A DNA stretch of 64,000 bases from Neobacillus terrae (GCF_011393025.1 NZ_JAAOEO010000008.1:176981-240980), one strand, 5' to 3'. Positions 26,391 to 36,173 are shown, numbered from the stretch's first letter. Program-made: numbers and translations. The notes: generated by a model not told the origin, from the sequence alone.

Positions 26391-27950
26391 TTATTTTTTA
26401 TCCCGATCTATACTTCCTTTAATAGGCTCACCGGTTTTTTCATCAAGGAAAAGTCTTTGAGTATGTGGTCCCTTTTTGAAATCAAACATATTTTCAATGC
26501 TGTCAGCTTTCGCATCAAGGGATCCTCCGCCAATACGCTCCAGATTCCAGTTATCCTCAATAAATTTAAGAATAGAAGTTTGATCCGTTGCTGTATGGTC
26601 TACAAAATTGCTCTTTGCATATGGTGAGACTACTAACAGCGGCAATCTTGGACCATACCCTGCTTTCCCCGACTCAACCGTTTGACCGTTGTTTGGACCA
26701 TAAACATGATCATACCAGCCATCTGAATCATCATATGCTATCACTACGGCAGTATCTTTCCACTCAGGTGTTTTTTGCAGATGGTTAATCGTATTGACAA
26801 TAAATTGCTGCTCATCTAATGGGTCTGAATAACCTGCATGGCCATCCTGATACATAGGAGCTTTAAGATAGCTCACACTTGGCATATTCCCATTATCAAC
26901 AGCAGTCCAGAAATCCTTCATATCATATTGGTGGTTGGCCTGATCCTGCTTCCCTATCATTTCTGACGAACTTGGAGCCTTATGGTCCGGGTTGGCGGTG
27001 GACTTGTAATATTCGAATGGCTGGTGATGCGGGCTGTAATCAGTCACTTGCGCTCCGCCTATATTTGTACTCTTGTGAGTTGGATCAGCAAAGCCACCCT
27101 GGAACCAGCCCCAAGTAATACCTTTTACATTAAGCAAATCGCCAACATTTTTGTTTGTATCATCCATTGCAGCAGTTACGCCAGTTGAAGCCTTATCAAA
27201 ATATGGATTCGGATCCCCTGTGACTGTTCTATTTTCATATTCATTTTTAACATCGCCGGTTTCTTTTTGGCCGTTCTTGTCATATAAGGTTGACCCGTTT
27301 GTTTCACCTGAAATGAGGTTTATGGCGCCAGGTGTCGATGGACCAAATACAGTTCCAAAGGAATTATCACTCATTGCAAAGTTTTGGGCATAATTCCAAA
27401 GAGCAGTGACCGTGTTCCCATCATAATAGTTCATAACGATTTTGGGATCACTGCCTTTTCCGACGGTCTCAACAAACTTGTCCATTTTTCCGCCATCTGC
27501 AGCAGCTATTTCATCATGATACGCGTGGTCCATATCGGCAGTCATGGCTTGGGAACGATCTAAGCGTACAGGGTTTGCGGCATTGGGATTATTGGTAATC
27601 AGATTGGTTTTTGAAATATTTGGCTGGGTCCCGTTATAATCCTTTGGAGTTATTAAATTATTAACCTCTGGGGTATTATCTTTAGCGGTAAATTTCGGTT
27701 CACCTTTAATGTTCAAGGCGTAGGGATATGTACCAAAGTAATGATCAAATGATACGTTCTCACCGAAAATAACCACCACATGTTTAATCGGTGTCTTTGT
27801 TTGCACCTTTGCTTCCTTAGAATGTACGCTTTCTTTTTTATTGTCCTGGGCATTAACTTGTTTATTCACTGCAGGAGATACCGCCAAGATAGTACCTAAA
27901 GCTGCAGCACTCAGAACGTTAATAACTTTAGCCAATTTCTTCCGATCCAT
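26391..27950 (-). CDS. Secreted phosphoesterase / non-haemolytic phospholipase C family
   Basis: A 519-residue exported enzyme. A Sec signal peptide ends near residue 35 (VNAQ). The catalytic motif GENVSFDHYFGTYP near residue 63 is the ENxSFDxYFG signature of the phospholipase C/acid phosphatase (AcpA) family. Metal ligands later appear in MDHAYHDE and AYDDSDGWYDHV. It probably hydrolyses phospholipid or other phosphate esters outside the cell, for instance for phosphate scavenging. No PhoP site was identified. Monocistronic. Confidence 0.85.
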   Translation of the reverse strand: MDRKKLAKVINVLSAAALGTILAVSPAVNKQVNAQDNKKESVHSKEAKVQTKTPIKHVVVIFGENVSFDHYFGTYPYALNIKGEPKFTAKDNTPEVNNLITPKDYNGTQPNISKTNLITNNPNAANPVRLDRSQAMTADMDHAYHDEIAAADGGKMDKFVETVGKGSDPKIVMNYYDGNTVTALWNYAQNFAMSDNSFGTVFGPSTPGAINLISGETNGSTLYDKNGQKETGDVKNEYENRTVTGDPNPYFDKASTGVTAAMDDTNKNVGDLLNVKGITWGWFQGGFADPTHKSTNIGGAQVTDYSPHHQPFEYYKSTANPDHKAPSSSEMIGKQDQANHQYDMKDFWTAVDNGNMPSVSYLKAPMYQDGHAGYSDPLDEQQFIVNTINHLQKTPEWKDTAVVIAYDDSDGWYDHVYGPNNGQTVESGKAGYGPRLPLLVVSPYAKSNFVDHTATDQTSILKFIEDNWNLERIGGGSLDAKADSIENMFDFKKGPHTQRLFLDEKTGEPIKGSIDRDKK

Positions 27951-28096
27951 AAAAACGCCTCCTAAAGATTTTCCTCTCTATCATCTATAATTTAATAGAT
28001 TTATGTAAAGGCGGTATTAAAATAACGTTACGTTATTGAAAATTAATTTTTAAATATTATTACAAACATTCTTTTTAAAAAATTCCTCTATTGCAT

Positions 28097-28138
28097 AAAA
28101 AAAACCTAATCTGCTAAGGGATTAGGCATGTTTTTTTA
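28097..28138 (-). terminator. Terminator of selO
   Basis: CCTAATC pairs with GATTAGG, followed on the minus strand by TTTTTTTT. Confidence 0.75.
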
Positions 28139-28183
28139 GAAATATTATATTTCATATATTTTACAACATCTGCAAGACGTTTA

Positions 28184-29644
28184 TCATGTACCACAAAAGG
28201 TTCGGTAAGGATAATCCGAGTCAGGTGGCAGTGTACAATAATCAACCTGTTCAGGAGAGTGGGCGTAAGGATCAGAGAGGGCATTAAGCAGCCGTTCCAA
28301 GACACTGTAGTCTCCCTTTTTCTCGGCTGCCTCAAGTGCCTCTTCCACCCGGTGATTTCGAGGAATCACTGCGGGATTACTGTTCCGCATGAGTTGAACT
28401 GAGGCGTCCTTAGATTCCTCCTGCTTCCCTAATCTTGTCTGCCACCTTTCATACCACTCAGCTAATTCAGGTGTTCCGTTAAGCACTGTATCTTCCAGCT
28501 TATCAAATGTTAATGCTATGAAGGTATTGGTATAATCCGCGTTATACTTCTCCATCATTTTCAGAAGATCAGCAAAAAGGGCCTGGTCGTTTTCTTCTTC
28601 ATTAAAGAGTCCAAGTTTAGCTCTCATTCCATCCAGCCAATACTTTTGAAACAAATCAGAAAAACTAGAAAGCGCAGCCTCTGCCAATTCAACAGCCTTC
28701 TCTTCATTTTCATGCAGAAGCGACAATATGGCTTCCGCAAAACGCGAAAGGTTCCAGACGCCAATATACGGCTGATTTCCAAATGCATAACGTCCTTCCC
28801 GGTCAATCGAACTGAATACTGTTGCCGGGTCAAAGGTATCCATAAAGGCACAAGGGCCATAATCAATGGTTTCACCACTTATGGCCATGTTATCGGTGTT
28901 CATTACCCCGTGAATAAAACCAACCAGCTGCCATTTGGCAATAAGCTCTGCTTGGCCCTTAATTACTTCCTTAAGCAGCGAAAGATATGGATTATCATCC
29001 TTTTCAACTTCCGAATAATGGCGCTTAATAGTATAGTCCGCTAATGCCCTGAGTTCCTCAACACTTCCCCAGGTTGAAACGTATTGAAAAGTACCTACTC
29101 GGATATGACTTGCCGCCACCCGGGTGAGAATAGCACCGGGCAGTTTAGTTTCACGGATAATGGTTTCACCCGATGTCACTACTGCCAGACTTCTGGTTGT
29201 AGGAATACCAAGACCGTGCATGGCTTCACTAATGATATATTCACGCAGCATCGGTCCTAGAGCCGCACGGCCATCACCACCACGGGAGTATCGCGTTCTT
29301 CCTGAACCTTTAAGCTGAATATCAAACCGTTCCCCTTCTGGTGTAATATGCTCTCCAAGCAGTACAGCCCGGCCATCTCCTAACATGGAAAAATGGCCAA
29401 ATTGGTGCCCAGCATAAGCTTGGGCAAGAGGTGAAGCACCATCTGGAATAATGTTTCCCGCAAATACAGCTGCTCCCTTCTCACTTTTAAGCTCTTCAGC
29501 ATTCAGTCCTAAAGACTCTGCCAGTGAATCATTTAGAATGACTACCTTTGGTGAGCTTACTGGAGTCGGGTTTTGACTTGTAAAAAATGATTTCGGCAGT
29601 CGAGCATAACTATTGTCAAAGTTCCATCCTTGTTCTTTTATCAT
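28184..29644 (-). CDS. selO: Protein adenylyltransferase SelO (YdiU/UPF0061)
   Basis: A 486-residue pseudokinase-fold enzyme that transfers AMP from ATP to hydroxyl side chains. Characteristic segments are [36 protein letters not shown] and [16 protein letters not shown] (metal-binding). Length matches the family. The protein ends F-C-G-T: the cysteine at 484 holds the third-from-last position that is selenocysteine in the animal protein. The ATG follows AAAGGAGATACG. Monocistronic with its own terminator. Confidence 0.92.
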   Translation of the reverse strand: MIKEQGWNFDNSYARLPKSFFTSQNPTPVSSPKVVILNDSLAESLGLNAEELKSEKGAAVFAGNIIPDGASPLAQAYAGHQFGHFSMLGDGRAVLLGEHITPEGERFDIQLKGSGRTRYSRGGDGRAALGPMLREYIISEAMHGLGIPTTRSLAVVTSGETIIRETKLPGAILTRVAASHIRVGTFQYVSTWGSVEELRALADYTIKRHYSEVEKDDNPYLSLLKEVIKGQAELIAKWQLVGFIHGVMNTDNMAISGETIDYGPCAFMDTFDPATVFSSIDREGRYAFGNQPYIGVWNLSRFAEAILSLLHENEEKAVELAEAALSSFSDLFQKYWLDGMRAKLGLFNEEENDQALFADLLKMMEKYNADYTNTFIALTFDKLEDTVLNGTPELAEWYERWQTRLGKQEESKDASVQLMRNSNPAVIPRNHRVEEALEAAEKKGDYSVLERLLNALSDPYAHSPEQVDYCTLPPDSDYPYRTFCGT

Positions 29645-29816
29645 CGTATCTCCTTTCCTTTATTGGCTTTTTCCCTTTATGGTTTCTGCTTTTATTAGAA
29701 GCTTTTTTGCCTGTTAATTTAGTATACCCTTTCCATAGAGGTTGACGCTCTTAATAACTTTTTTCATATGCAGTTCGAAACGAGCAGTATTGGATAAATA
29801 TCTTTTTTACAGACAT

Positions 29817-29825
29817 TGCTATAAT
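29817..29825 (+). promoter_or_regulatory. Probable extended -10 promoter of fetAB
   Basis: TGCTATAAT is a TGn-extended -10 element 58 bases before the fetA start. No convincing -35 is seen. Confidence 0.45.
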
Positions 29826-29882
29826 ATTTAGATTAAGCTGTATTAACAGCAATCAGAAGATAAATACAGGAAGTGAAATAGA

Positions 29883-30512
29883 ATGAATGAACCATTATTT
29901 CAGGCAAGCAATCTTATTTATCAAGCTAATTTAACTTATGATAGGCTGAGAATTGAAAAGGGTAAAATAAATTTTATTGTCGGGGAGAGCGGAAGTGGCA
30001 AAAGTACTCTTTTAAAATTAATAAATCATTCCATTAGCCCAGCATCCGGAGAATTGTTATATAACGGAAAACCCATAGAAGACTATGACCCCATTACTCT
30101 AAGACGTGAAGTAAGCCTGGTCTCTCAGGAACCGTTCCTCTTCGATGAAAGTGTATTAGGAAATTTTAAAACTTTTTATTCTCTAAGGCAGATACCTTTA
30201 CCTGATATAGAATATATCAATCATATTACTGACCTTTGCTTGGTAAATGTGCCATTGGATCAAAATGCCTCTACGCTTTCCGGTGGAGAACGCCAAAGGG
30301 TTTACATATCCATTTTTTTATCATTCAGCCCAAAGGTTTTACTGTTAGACGAACCGACTTCGGCATTGGATGAGAAAACCAGCTTTAAAGTTATGAAGAA
30401 TATAACCGACTTTTGCAAAGAAAACGACATTGAGATGATTATCGTAAGCCATGACAAAGATATCGTTGATGAATTCAGTGAAAATAAAATTGAAATTGTA
30501 AAGAAGGGTTAA
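29883..30512 (+). CDS. fetA: FetA-like iron export ABC ATPase
   Basis: A 209-residue ATPase. Walker A is GESGSGKST, the signature is LSGGERQRVYIS, Walker B is [13 protein letters not shown], and the switch histidine is in VSHDKD. The assignment to FetA/YbbL rests on its size and on the UPF0014 permease gene four bases downstream. FetAB exports iron and protects against oxidative stress in E. coli. No Fur box was identified. Confidence 0.85.
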   Translation: MNEPLFQASNLIYQANLTYDRLRIEKGKINFIVGESGSGKSTLLKLINHSISPASGELLYNGKPIEDYDPITLRREVSLVSQEPFLFDESVLGNFKTFYSLRQIPLPDIEYINHITDLCLVNVPLDQNASTLSGGERQRVYISIFLSFSPKVLLLDEPTSALDEKTSFKVMKNITDFCKENDIEMIIVSHDKDIVDEFSENKIEIVKKG

Positions 30513-30516
30513 AAAA

Positions 30517-31287
30517 ATGAGAGGAATTGCCACTCTCGGTATTTTTCAGTTTTTACTTATTTATTTACTGCTTATTATCGTTTTACTGGTAATGAAAAAA
30601 TCAAAAATTAATCAAACAAGGCTTCTCTTAATAGCAAGCCTGAGAATGACCGTCCAGTTGGTCATTGTAGGCTATATTCTTCAGTATATATTTAAAAATC
30701 CAAATCCTATTTTAACAATGATTTTTCTGGCGATCATGATTGCCTTTTCTATTGACCGAGCAATAAGAGGAAGAAAAGATTTAAACAAGTATTTTAAAGT
30801 TGCAATAGGAACCTCTTTGGCCCTTTCCGGCTTATTTGTTCTGATTTTCTTTGTAACGATAGTGGTCAGTAAATCAATATTTAACCCCCAATATACTATC
30901 CCTTTAGCTGGTATGATCATTGGCAATGCCATGACTGGAATAAACATTGGCATAAAGACTTTCATGGCTTCAATTAAAAAAGAAAAAAGTAAAATTACCA
31001 CTTTAATCAATTTAGGCATAGATCCTAAAGATATTTTGAAGCCTTTTGCCAATAATGCATTAGAAACAGCCTTAATACCTACACTAAATTCCATGGTCGG
31101 AATGGGTATTATTTTCCTGCCAGGCATGATGACAGGTCAAATATTATCCGGCACACTGCCTACAACCGCAATTATGTACCAAATCGCCATTATGATTGCC
31201 ATTTGTACGTCCGTTTGTTTAAGCGTGTTTTTATCCCTTAATATGGGTTATAAATCTTTATATAACAACAGAAAACAATTTCTTTAA
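30517..31287 (+). CDS. fetB: FetB-like iron export permease (UPF0014)
   Basis: A 256-residue membrane protein with about seven hydrophobic segments. The UPF0014 signatures LRMTVQLVIVGYILQ, GMIIGNAMTGINIG and TALIPTLNSMVGMGIIFLPG are all present. It starts four bases after fetA and should form the membrane half of the exporter. The pair is the whole operon; an aldose epimerase gene follows 56 bases on and may be read through. Confidence 0.88.
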   Translation: MRGIATLGIFQFLLIYLLLIIVLLVMKKSKINQTRLLLIASLRMTVQLVIVGYILQYIFKNPNPILTMIFLAIMIAFSIDRAIRGRKDLNKYFKVAIGTSLALSGLFVLIFFVTIVVSKSIFNPQYTIPLAGMIIGNAMTGINIGIKTFMASIKKEKSKITTLINLGIDPKDILKPFANNALETALIPTLNSMVGMGIIFLPGMMTGQILSGTLPTTAIMYQIAIMIAICTSVCLSVFLSLNMGYKSLYNNRKQFL

Positions 31288-31343
31288 CAATTTCACTGTA
31301 AGAGAATGGTTATGAGTAATCACAATTAAAGGAGTGAAACGAG

Positions 31344-32189
31344 TTGTATATTCAAAGGGAATTTAAAGAAGGAAACCTTACCTTTATCGAAATGCGAAAT
31401 GAAGACAATACATCTTGGTTAAGGGTTGTTCCGGAACGAGGCGGAATCATTACAAGTCTGGGTCTTAAGGGTAAAGAGCTGCTTTTCTTAAATGAAGCAA
31501 CATTATTTGATAAGCAAAAAAACATCAGAGGCGGGATTCCTATTCTGTTCCCTATCTCTGGCCAGCTAACAGATGGCCAGTATGAATGGAATGGAACTGT
31601 CTATAAGATGAAAAACCATGGATTCGCCCGTGACCTTCCTTGGGAAGTAGTTGATATTAACACCGGATCAAACGAAGCATCTATAACATTGAAATTAGAA
31701 AGTACTAAGGAAACGTATACCTCTTACCCTTTTGAATTTTCATTAATTTTTAAATATATCCTGCAAGAAAACAAACTCACAATTGAACAGGATTATCAAA
31801 ACGAATCGAATGAAGACATGCCAATTTATGCCGGTTTCCATCCCTATTTTAAATCAGCAACTAAAGAGCTTAAAATTGAAACGGATGCAACTGAATACCT
31901 TGATTACAATGATATGGAATATAAAAAATTTGATAAGGTTATTCCAATTAATCAAAAAGAATCCTTTACATTAAAAACCAATTCGGGAACTGTTCAATTC
32001 TTTGAAGATCCAGTCACCATAACATATGGTTCGGATTTCCCTTATGTTGTACTTTGGTCTGAAGAAGGACAGGACTTTGTTTGTGTTGAACCCTGGATGG
32101 CAAAAACAGATGAGTTGAACAGAAAAGAAGAATTGACCATGGCCAGGCCTAATGAGTCACTGCATACAGCGATATCCATTTTGATCTAG
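31344..32189 (+). CDS. Aldose 1-epimerase-family protein
   Basis: A 281-residue galactose-mutarotase-like enzyme. The segments RGGIPILFPISGQL, MKNHGFARDLPW (catalytic His) and YAGFHPYFKSA (second His), and the C-terminal VCVEPWMAKTDELN (Glu) are those of the hexose-phosphate/aldose epimerase group. It interconverts anomers of a sugar or sugar phosphate. The start is TTG at 31344 after AAAGGAGTG. A second, truncated copy of its last 80 residues lies at 34869-35101. Confidence 0.87.
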   Translation: MYIQREFKEGNLTFIEMRNEDNTSWLRVVPERGGIITSLGLKGKELLFLNEATLFDKQKNIRGGIPILFPISGQLTDGQYEWNGTVYKMKNHGFARDLPWEVVDINTGSNEASITLKLESTKETYTSYPFEFSLIFKYILQENKLTIEQDYQNESNEDMPIYAGFHPYFKSATKELKIETDATEYLDYNDMEYKKFDKVIPINQKESFTLKTNSGTVQFFEDPVTITYGSDFPYVVLWSEEGQDFVCVEPWMAKTDELNRKEELTMARPNESLHTAISILI

Positions 32190-32291
32190 GTACTATGGCT
32201 TTTCCACAGAATGTTATTTTGCAAAAAAGAGCACATCCCAGGAAATCAGGCTAATATTCGCTAAAGATCTCAATATTTTATATGAGGGAAA

Positions 32292-32350
32292 TAATTAAGT
32301 GTCGGGCACCAAAACGGATCATTTTCACGAGAGGTACCGACACTTAATTT
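32292..32350 (+). terminator. Hairpin terminator after the epimerase gene
   Basis: AATTAAGTGTCGG pairs with CCGACACTTAATT, then TTTTGG. A related hairpin follows the truncated epimerase copy at 35172. Confidence 0.65.
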
Positions 32351-32395
32351 TGGTTGTGGCTTTGAACGTTTAAGATACTGTGGATTTTTCCTTTT

Positions 32396-32440
32396 TACCA
32401 TTACTTGTGATAAGGTTCATAAATTGGATCCAAACTCAAT
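32396..32440. repeat. ACTTRTGATA-family repeat, copy 1 (diverged)
   Basis: ATTACTTGTGATAAGGTTCATAAATTGG resembles copies at 35268, 36174 and 38930 (core ATTTACTTATGATACGGTTCACC). Confidence 0.4.
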
Positions 32441-32544
32441 TACAAAAAGGCACGGGGAATCTAGTCCGTACCTATCTGAACAAAAATTTGTTGTCTGCCT
32501 GAAAATTGGATATAGAAGGAGAAGGTATTTTCAAACCCACTCTT

Positions 32545-33966
32545 TTATCCTATCCTTTGATTATTTTTTAATTGATCGTATACTTTTTGATAAGTAGATG
32601 CTTCTTTAACCATTCCCTTATTCTGATACATTTGACTGATTTTTTTTACAGGAGAAGGATCTGATGGATGAAATTCCATTTCCCATGAGAAGCAATCTAT
32701 GGCTTTATCATATTGTTTAAACTCAGCATAGTAATCCCCCAACTCCATCATCTGATCGGGATCCTCTTCTATTGCCATCATTTTATTTACTTTCCGAATC
32801 ACGAGAGAATGCGGAAGCAGTTTTTCAATAGGCATAAGTTTTTCTGTAACGGTTTTGAGATCATGCTCTTCAAGCAGGATAACCACAAGCTGCAGCATTT
32901 TTTGTTCCAACTTTTTAGAATTGTCCTCATGGACGAGCTGCTGAAACATATAGATAAAGTCATCTAAGTGGGTAACAATAAATCCAGCACTCAAATTCTC
33001 CCATATTTTATTCAGTAATGAATCATAAGAAGCAGGCAGATCATGTGTAAACTTCAATAAATATAAGGCTGCTGTTTCATATTTACCTTCTTGGATCATT
33101 TTTTCTATAATGGCCTTGGCCTGAGGTAACACTCGATACGGATTGATTTTCATCTGTCCTAAAATAAAGATCAATTCATGCATTTTGATGAACTTTAATG
33201 CAAGATCTGTATACTTATCAATTGATTCCGTATTTTGTCTTTCCTTTATTTCTTCCAGCCATAACAATAGTAACTCTTTTTGGCAATTTTGCTTTCTTAA
33301 GATATCTTCTAAAAATATTCGCTTATCTGGAGTAGATCTATTTTGGAAGCAATGCAGTTCGACAAATAGAGGATCCTTTTTTAGGATAGCAGGCAAACTT
33401 GAGGATTTGTAAATATCGTGGTATGAATTGTATTCCTGTGAATTTAAATGTTGAATTGCAGAAGGCAGGGCAGGTGCAAAATGATTTAAAATACGGGCGA
33501 CCTGAAAGGACTTAATAAAACTTCCGTTTCTTCTATAGTGAAAGTAGACTTTGTCAATGATGTTCACAAGCTGTTCCTTTTCAAAAAAGGAATCCAGGGT
33601 TGTGGCAATATAGGCAATTTCATCTAAGGAATAATGGGTTTGAAGCTGTGAAAAGGTCTTGCGTTTATTCGGAATGGAAACAGATAGATTGGGGATTAGT
33701 GCGGTTAATATTGGATGGGGAAATTCAAGGACTATACCTTCATGAAATGCTTTATTTATAAATGATTCATCTTCCACTTTAGCAAGTTTATCGCCATATA
33801 CAAGGAAATTTTTATAGTAAATAAGATAAAATCTTTCGTTATCCTCTGTCGTAGCCTCGATCACTTTGGTTCTTGCCAAAAGGGCAGCCCTATTAACCTT
33901 ACCTTTTACAGTATTCTTTTTGTCTTTTATGGATATTTCAGTTGGTTTGAATAATTCTCTATACAT
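32545..33966 (-). CDS. TPR-repeat protein of unknown function
   Basis: A 473-residue soluble protein. The C-terminal 70 residues form two tetratricopeptide repeats (DQMMELGDYYAEFKQYDKAI, then VKKISQMYQNKGMVKEAS). The middle is predicted helical, with no other domain recognised. The ATG at 33966 is chosen for the GGGGG nine bases before it; the frame stays open to 34164 but without a binding site. A TGATATAAT promoter element lies about 50 bases upstream. Probably an adaptor; no partner gene is adjacent. Confidence 0.7.
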   Translation of the reverse strand: MYRELFKPTEISIKDKKNTVKGKVNRAALLARTKVIEATTEDNERFYLIYYKNFLVYGDKLAKVEDESFINKAFHEGIVLEFPHPILTALIPNLSVSIPNKRKTFSQLQTHYSLDEIAYIATTLDSFFEKEQLVNIIDKVYFHYRRNGSFIKSFQVARILNHFAPALPSAIQHLNSQEYNSYHDIYKSSSLPAILKKDPLFVELHCFQNRSTPDKRIFLEDILRKQNCQKELLLLWLEEIKERQNTESIDKYTDLALKFIKMHELIFILGQMKINPYRVLPQAKAIIEKMIQEGKYETAALYLLKFTHDLPASYDSLLNKIWENLSAGFIVTHLDDFIYMFQQLVHEDNSKKLEQKMLQLVVILLEEHDLKTVTEKLMPIEKLLPHSLVIRKVNKMMAIEEDPDQMMELGDYYAEFKQYDKAIDCFSWEMEFHPSDPSPVKKISQMYQNKGMVKEASTYQKVYDQLKNNQRIG

Positions 33967-34009
33967 TACGGTGTGCCCCCTATCATCATATCTGCGCAAA
34001 TTTGTTGAG

Positions 34010-34021
34010 TTTATTATATCA
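34010..34021 (-). promoter_or_regulatory. Extended -10 promoter of the TPR gene
   Basis: TGATATAAT on the minus strand, 50 bases before the chosen start at 33966. Confidence 0.45.
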
Positions 34022-34488
34022 TATCTGTTCAGATAAAGTGCCTGTGCAAGCCGCAGGACCTGTTTCAATCCCAACTTTAATGAAAAAAATAAGGATGCCG
34101 ATACCACATAAAGACCGCAGTCAAATGTTTCTGACATCCAAGCTTTGTAGTTGTATTTTCCCATTCAACGCGATACAAATCCTTCGACGGTCGCGCAATT
34201 GCCTCTGCGAACCACGAATTCCGGAACGCCCCCGCTTCTCATGATCAACGTCACCCACAATAACTGTATCAGTGTTCGCATCCCCTAACAATCCCATCCC
34301 TTGCAAACTCAAAATCCGATGGTGAAAAAATTCCAGACAAGGCATACTGAATACCCGTGTTCTTTACAACTGTTAAATTGCCTACTCTCCCAGCAATCTT
34401 TCAGAATTAAGTCATTTATGAAAAGAAGTGGAACTGAATAGTTTTATAAGAGATCCCTAAAAAACTAGCTTCTTGCTTAAAATCATTA
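34022..34488. other. Gene-free stretch with an unrecognised coding remnant
   Basis: On the minus strand a 74-codon frame (34121-34345) contains GDANTDTVIVGDVDHEKRGR, faintly like the VVGDL motif of TnpB-type transposases, but no ribosome binding site, no intact domain and no transposon ends are seen. The remainder up to 34430 holds nothing I recognise; homology to the SRPBCC gene flank begins near 34435. Confidence 0.25.
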
Positions 34489-34870
34489 TTATTCAAGTAT
34501 GGCCTTAATTTTTTTCAGGTCTTTTTTGTTTGCTCTTTTCATCATTGAGGAGATTAAAGGAGCAAATATCTTTGAAAAACCAGTCGGATTACCTTTGTTT
34601 CTTAACGTCATTCGAGTACTATTGTCGTCAATAGCTTCCCAAGTATAGATTGTTTCCATTGGAAAAGGTCCGTCTGCCGTTCTCATAATCAGTTTCTGCC
34701 CTGGGATAAATTCTGCAATTTCATAAATATACGCAAGCTCCCGCCTGAGGAAATGTGCTTTAAAAGCAATTCGGCTGCCTACTTGCAGTGGTTTAGGTGT
34801 TTGCCATTCGGCTGAATCAATATTTACATACCATTCAGGAGCATTGTCCGGGTTCGCTGCATATTCTGAA
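34489..34870 (-). pseudogene. Truncated second copy of the SRPBCC gene
   Basis: On the minus strand the frame reads SEYAANPDNAPEWYVNIDSA through to KKDLKKIKAILE, nearly identical to residues 18-143 of the SRPBCC protein at 39145-39576. The first 17 codons are missing, replaced at 34869-34871 by the tail of an aldose epimerase gene on the other strand. Homology extends about 60 bases past the stop. It has no start codon with a binding site and is presumably not expressed as the full domain. Confidence 0.85.
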
Positions 34871-35101
34871 GAATTCTTTACACTGAAAACAAGTTCAGGA
34901 GCAGTTCAATTTTTTGAAGATCCAATTACCATAACTTATGGTTCGGATTTCCCTTATGTTGTACTCTGGTCTGAAGAAGGGCAGGACTTTGTTTGTGTTG
35001 AACCCTGGATAGCAAAGAATGACGCTTTAAACAGTAAGGAAGAGTTGAGAATGATCAAACCCAAAGAATCACTTAATACAACCATATCGATTTCGATTTA
35101 G
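34869..35101 (+). pseudogene. Truncated second copy of the aldose epimerase gene (3' end)
   Basis: The frame EFFTLKTSSGAVQFFEDP to LNTTISISI matches the last 78 residues of the epimerase at 31344-32189, about 80 percent identical by eye. The first 200 codons are absent. It abuts, tail to head, the truncated SRPBCC copy. The catalytic histidines are lost, so it is non-functional. Confidence 0.85.
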
Positions 35102-35171
35102 ATATCAAAAGAGCCTAATTCTTTGGAGGCAATTTCGGCTTAAGTTTTTATATGTTTTTGAGGAAAAAAAT

Positions 35172-35230
35172 TAAGTGTCAGGCAGTCAAGTGGACCATTT
35201 CTACTTGAGATGCCTACACTTTGTTTTTGT
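35172..35230 (+). terminator. Hairpin after the truncated epimerase
   Basis: AAGTGTCAGGCA..CAAG pairs with CTTG..TGCCTACACTT, followed by TGTTTTTGTTTT. It is equivalent to the hairpin at 32292. Confidence 0.6.
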
Positions 35231-35267
35231 TTTGGCTTTGAAATTCGAAAATGACGAATGGTCTTTT

Positions 35268-35315
35268 TTCAATTACTTATGATACGGTTCACCATAATAT
35301 ATCTAAATGAGGTTT
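35268..35315. repeat. ACTTRTGATA-family repeat, copy 2
   Basis: Reads AATTACTTATGATACGGTTC then ACCATAATATATCTAAATGAGG; shared with 36174 and 38930. Confidence 0.55.
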
Positions 35316-35477
35316 TTTTGTTTAATACTTATTTTGGTGTTATTGTTCTAAAACAATATCATCCCTTGCTAAAATCGAGGTCAAACTAAGCGATTTTTTT
35401 ATTTCCTTAATAAAGCAGCAACCCATAAGTCTAATGAATCAATCATTAAAACATGGTTACTTTACAATTTGCGAACA

Positions 35478-35530
35478 AAAAAGGGGTATCGCTAATTACT
35501 TTTAAAGTAGTTTTACGACACCCCTTTTTT
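35478..35530 (-). terminator. Terminator of the small beta-rich protein gene
   Basis: AAAAAAGGGGT pairs with ACACCCCTTTTTT around an inner ACTTTTAAAGT palindrome. A sister copy lies at 36075. Confidence 0.75.
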
Positions 35531-35532
35531 AT

Positions 35533-35856
35533 TTAGCTACTAGGCGGGACTGGACAATTAACTGTATAGGTCCACTGCGTGCCTGCAGGACCTGTTACAA
35601 CAACTGTAATGTCAAAAATGTTATTTGTGGAGTTGTAATTAAATGTTAATGTACCTGCACCACTTACAGGACCGTTTGTACTAGCTACTAAAACACCTCG
35701 GTAAAAAACATCTAAAGAATCCGGTATAGCGAACATATCAAAGTCTATATTCACTACCCCCGGGGTTGAGCCAAGGTTGTGGGTAGTAGTTGTAGTTCCT
35801 TCACCTCCAGAATTAGTTTGTGTACCACAAGGAACGACTGGTGGTCGTATTCCCAT
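35533..35856 (-). CDS. Small beta-strand-rich hypothetical protein
   Basis: A 107-residue protein beginning MGIRPPVVPCGTQTNSGGEG, with a run of five threonines, then alternating beta-type strands (VNIDFDMFAIPDSLDVFYRG, TLTFNYNSTNNIFDITVVV) and a C-terminal QWTYTVNCPVPPSS. Two cysteines lie near the ends. The pattern suggests a compact beta-sandwich. There is no signal peptide. The ATG follows AAAGGACTGATGTAA. No family is recognised; a spore-surface role would be speculation. Confidence 0.6.
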   Translation of the reverse strand: MGIRPPVVPCGTQTNSGGEGTTTTTHNLGSTPGVVNIDFDMFAIPDSLDVFYRGVLVASTNGPVSGAGTLTFNYNSTNNIFDITVVVTGPAGTQWTYTVNCPVPPSS

Positions 35857-36074
35857 TTACATCAGTCCTTTCGATTTTATAAAGAGTTATATTTTGAGAA
35901 TTTCTGTTGGTAAATCTCTCAAAATAATATACTCCATACATTTTTATGTTTAAGGGATATAAAAGGATTGTATGGTTGTCCAAATTCCTTGTTTTGTGGC
36001 GCTAATTCAATAACATCTAATTAAATAATCGAAAAGAATTATCCATAAAAACAACTAGTGTATACTTTCCTAAA

Positions 36075-36126
36075 CAAAAAAAGGGTATCTCTAACTTTTT
36101 AAAGTAGTTTTGCGATACCTCCTTTT
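36075..36126 (-). terminator. Orphan copy of the 35478 terminator
   Basis: GGAGGTATCGCAAAACTACTT on the minus strand pairs through an inner palindrome with AGATACCC, then TTTTTTTG. No gene precedes it. Confidence 0.6.
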
Positions 36127-36173
36127 ATTTTTTAATTTACTAGGTATTTATCTTTTCTTTAATATTTTATTTA

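Noticed and set aside
34121..34345. Possible TnpB-like transposase remnant
   Set aside because: Only a short VIVGDV-like string fits; there is no zinc finger, no catalytic motif and no element ends. Kept only as an unrecognised remnant.
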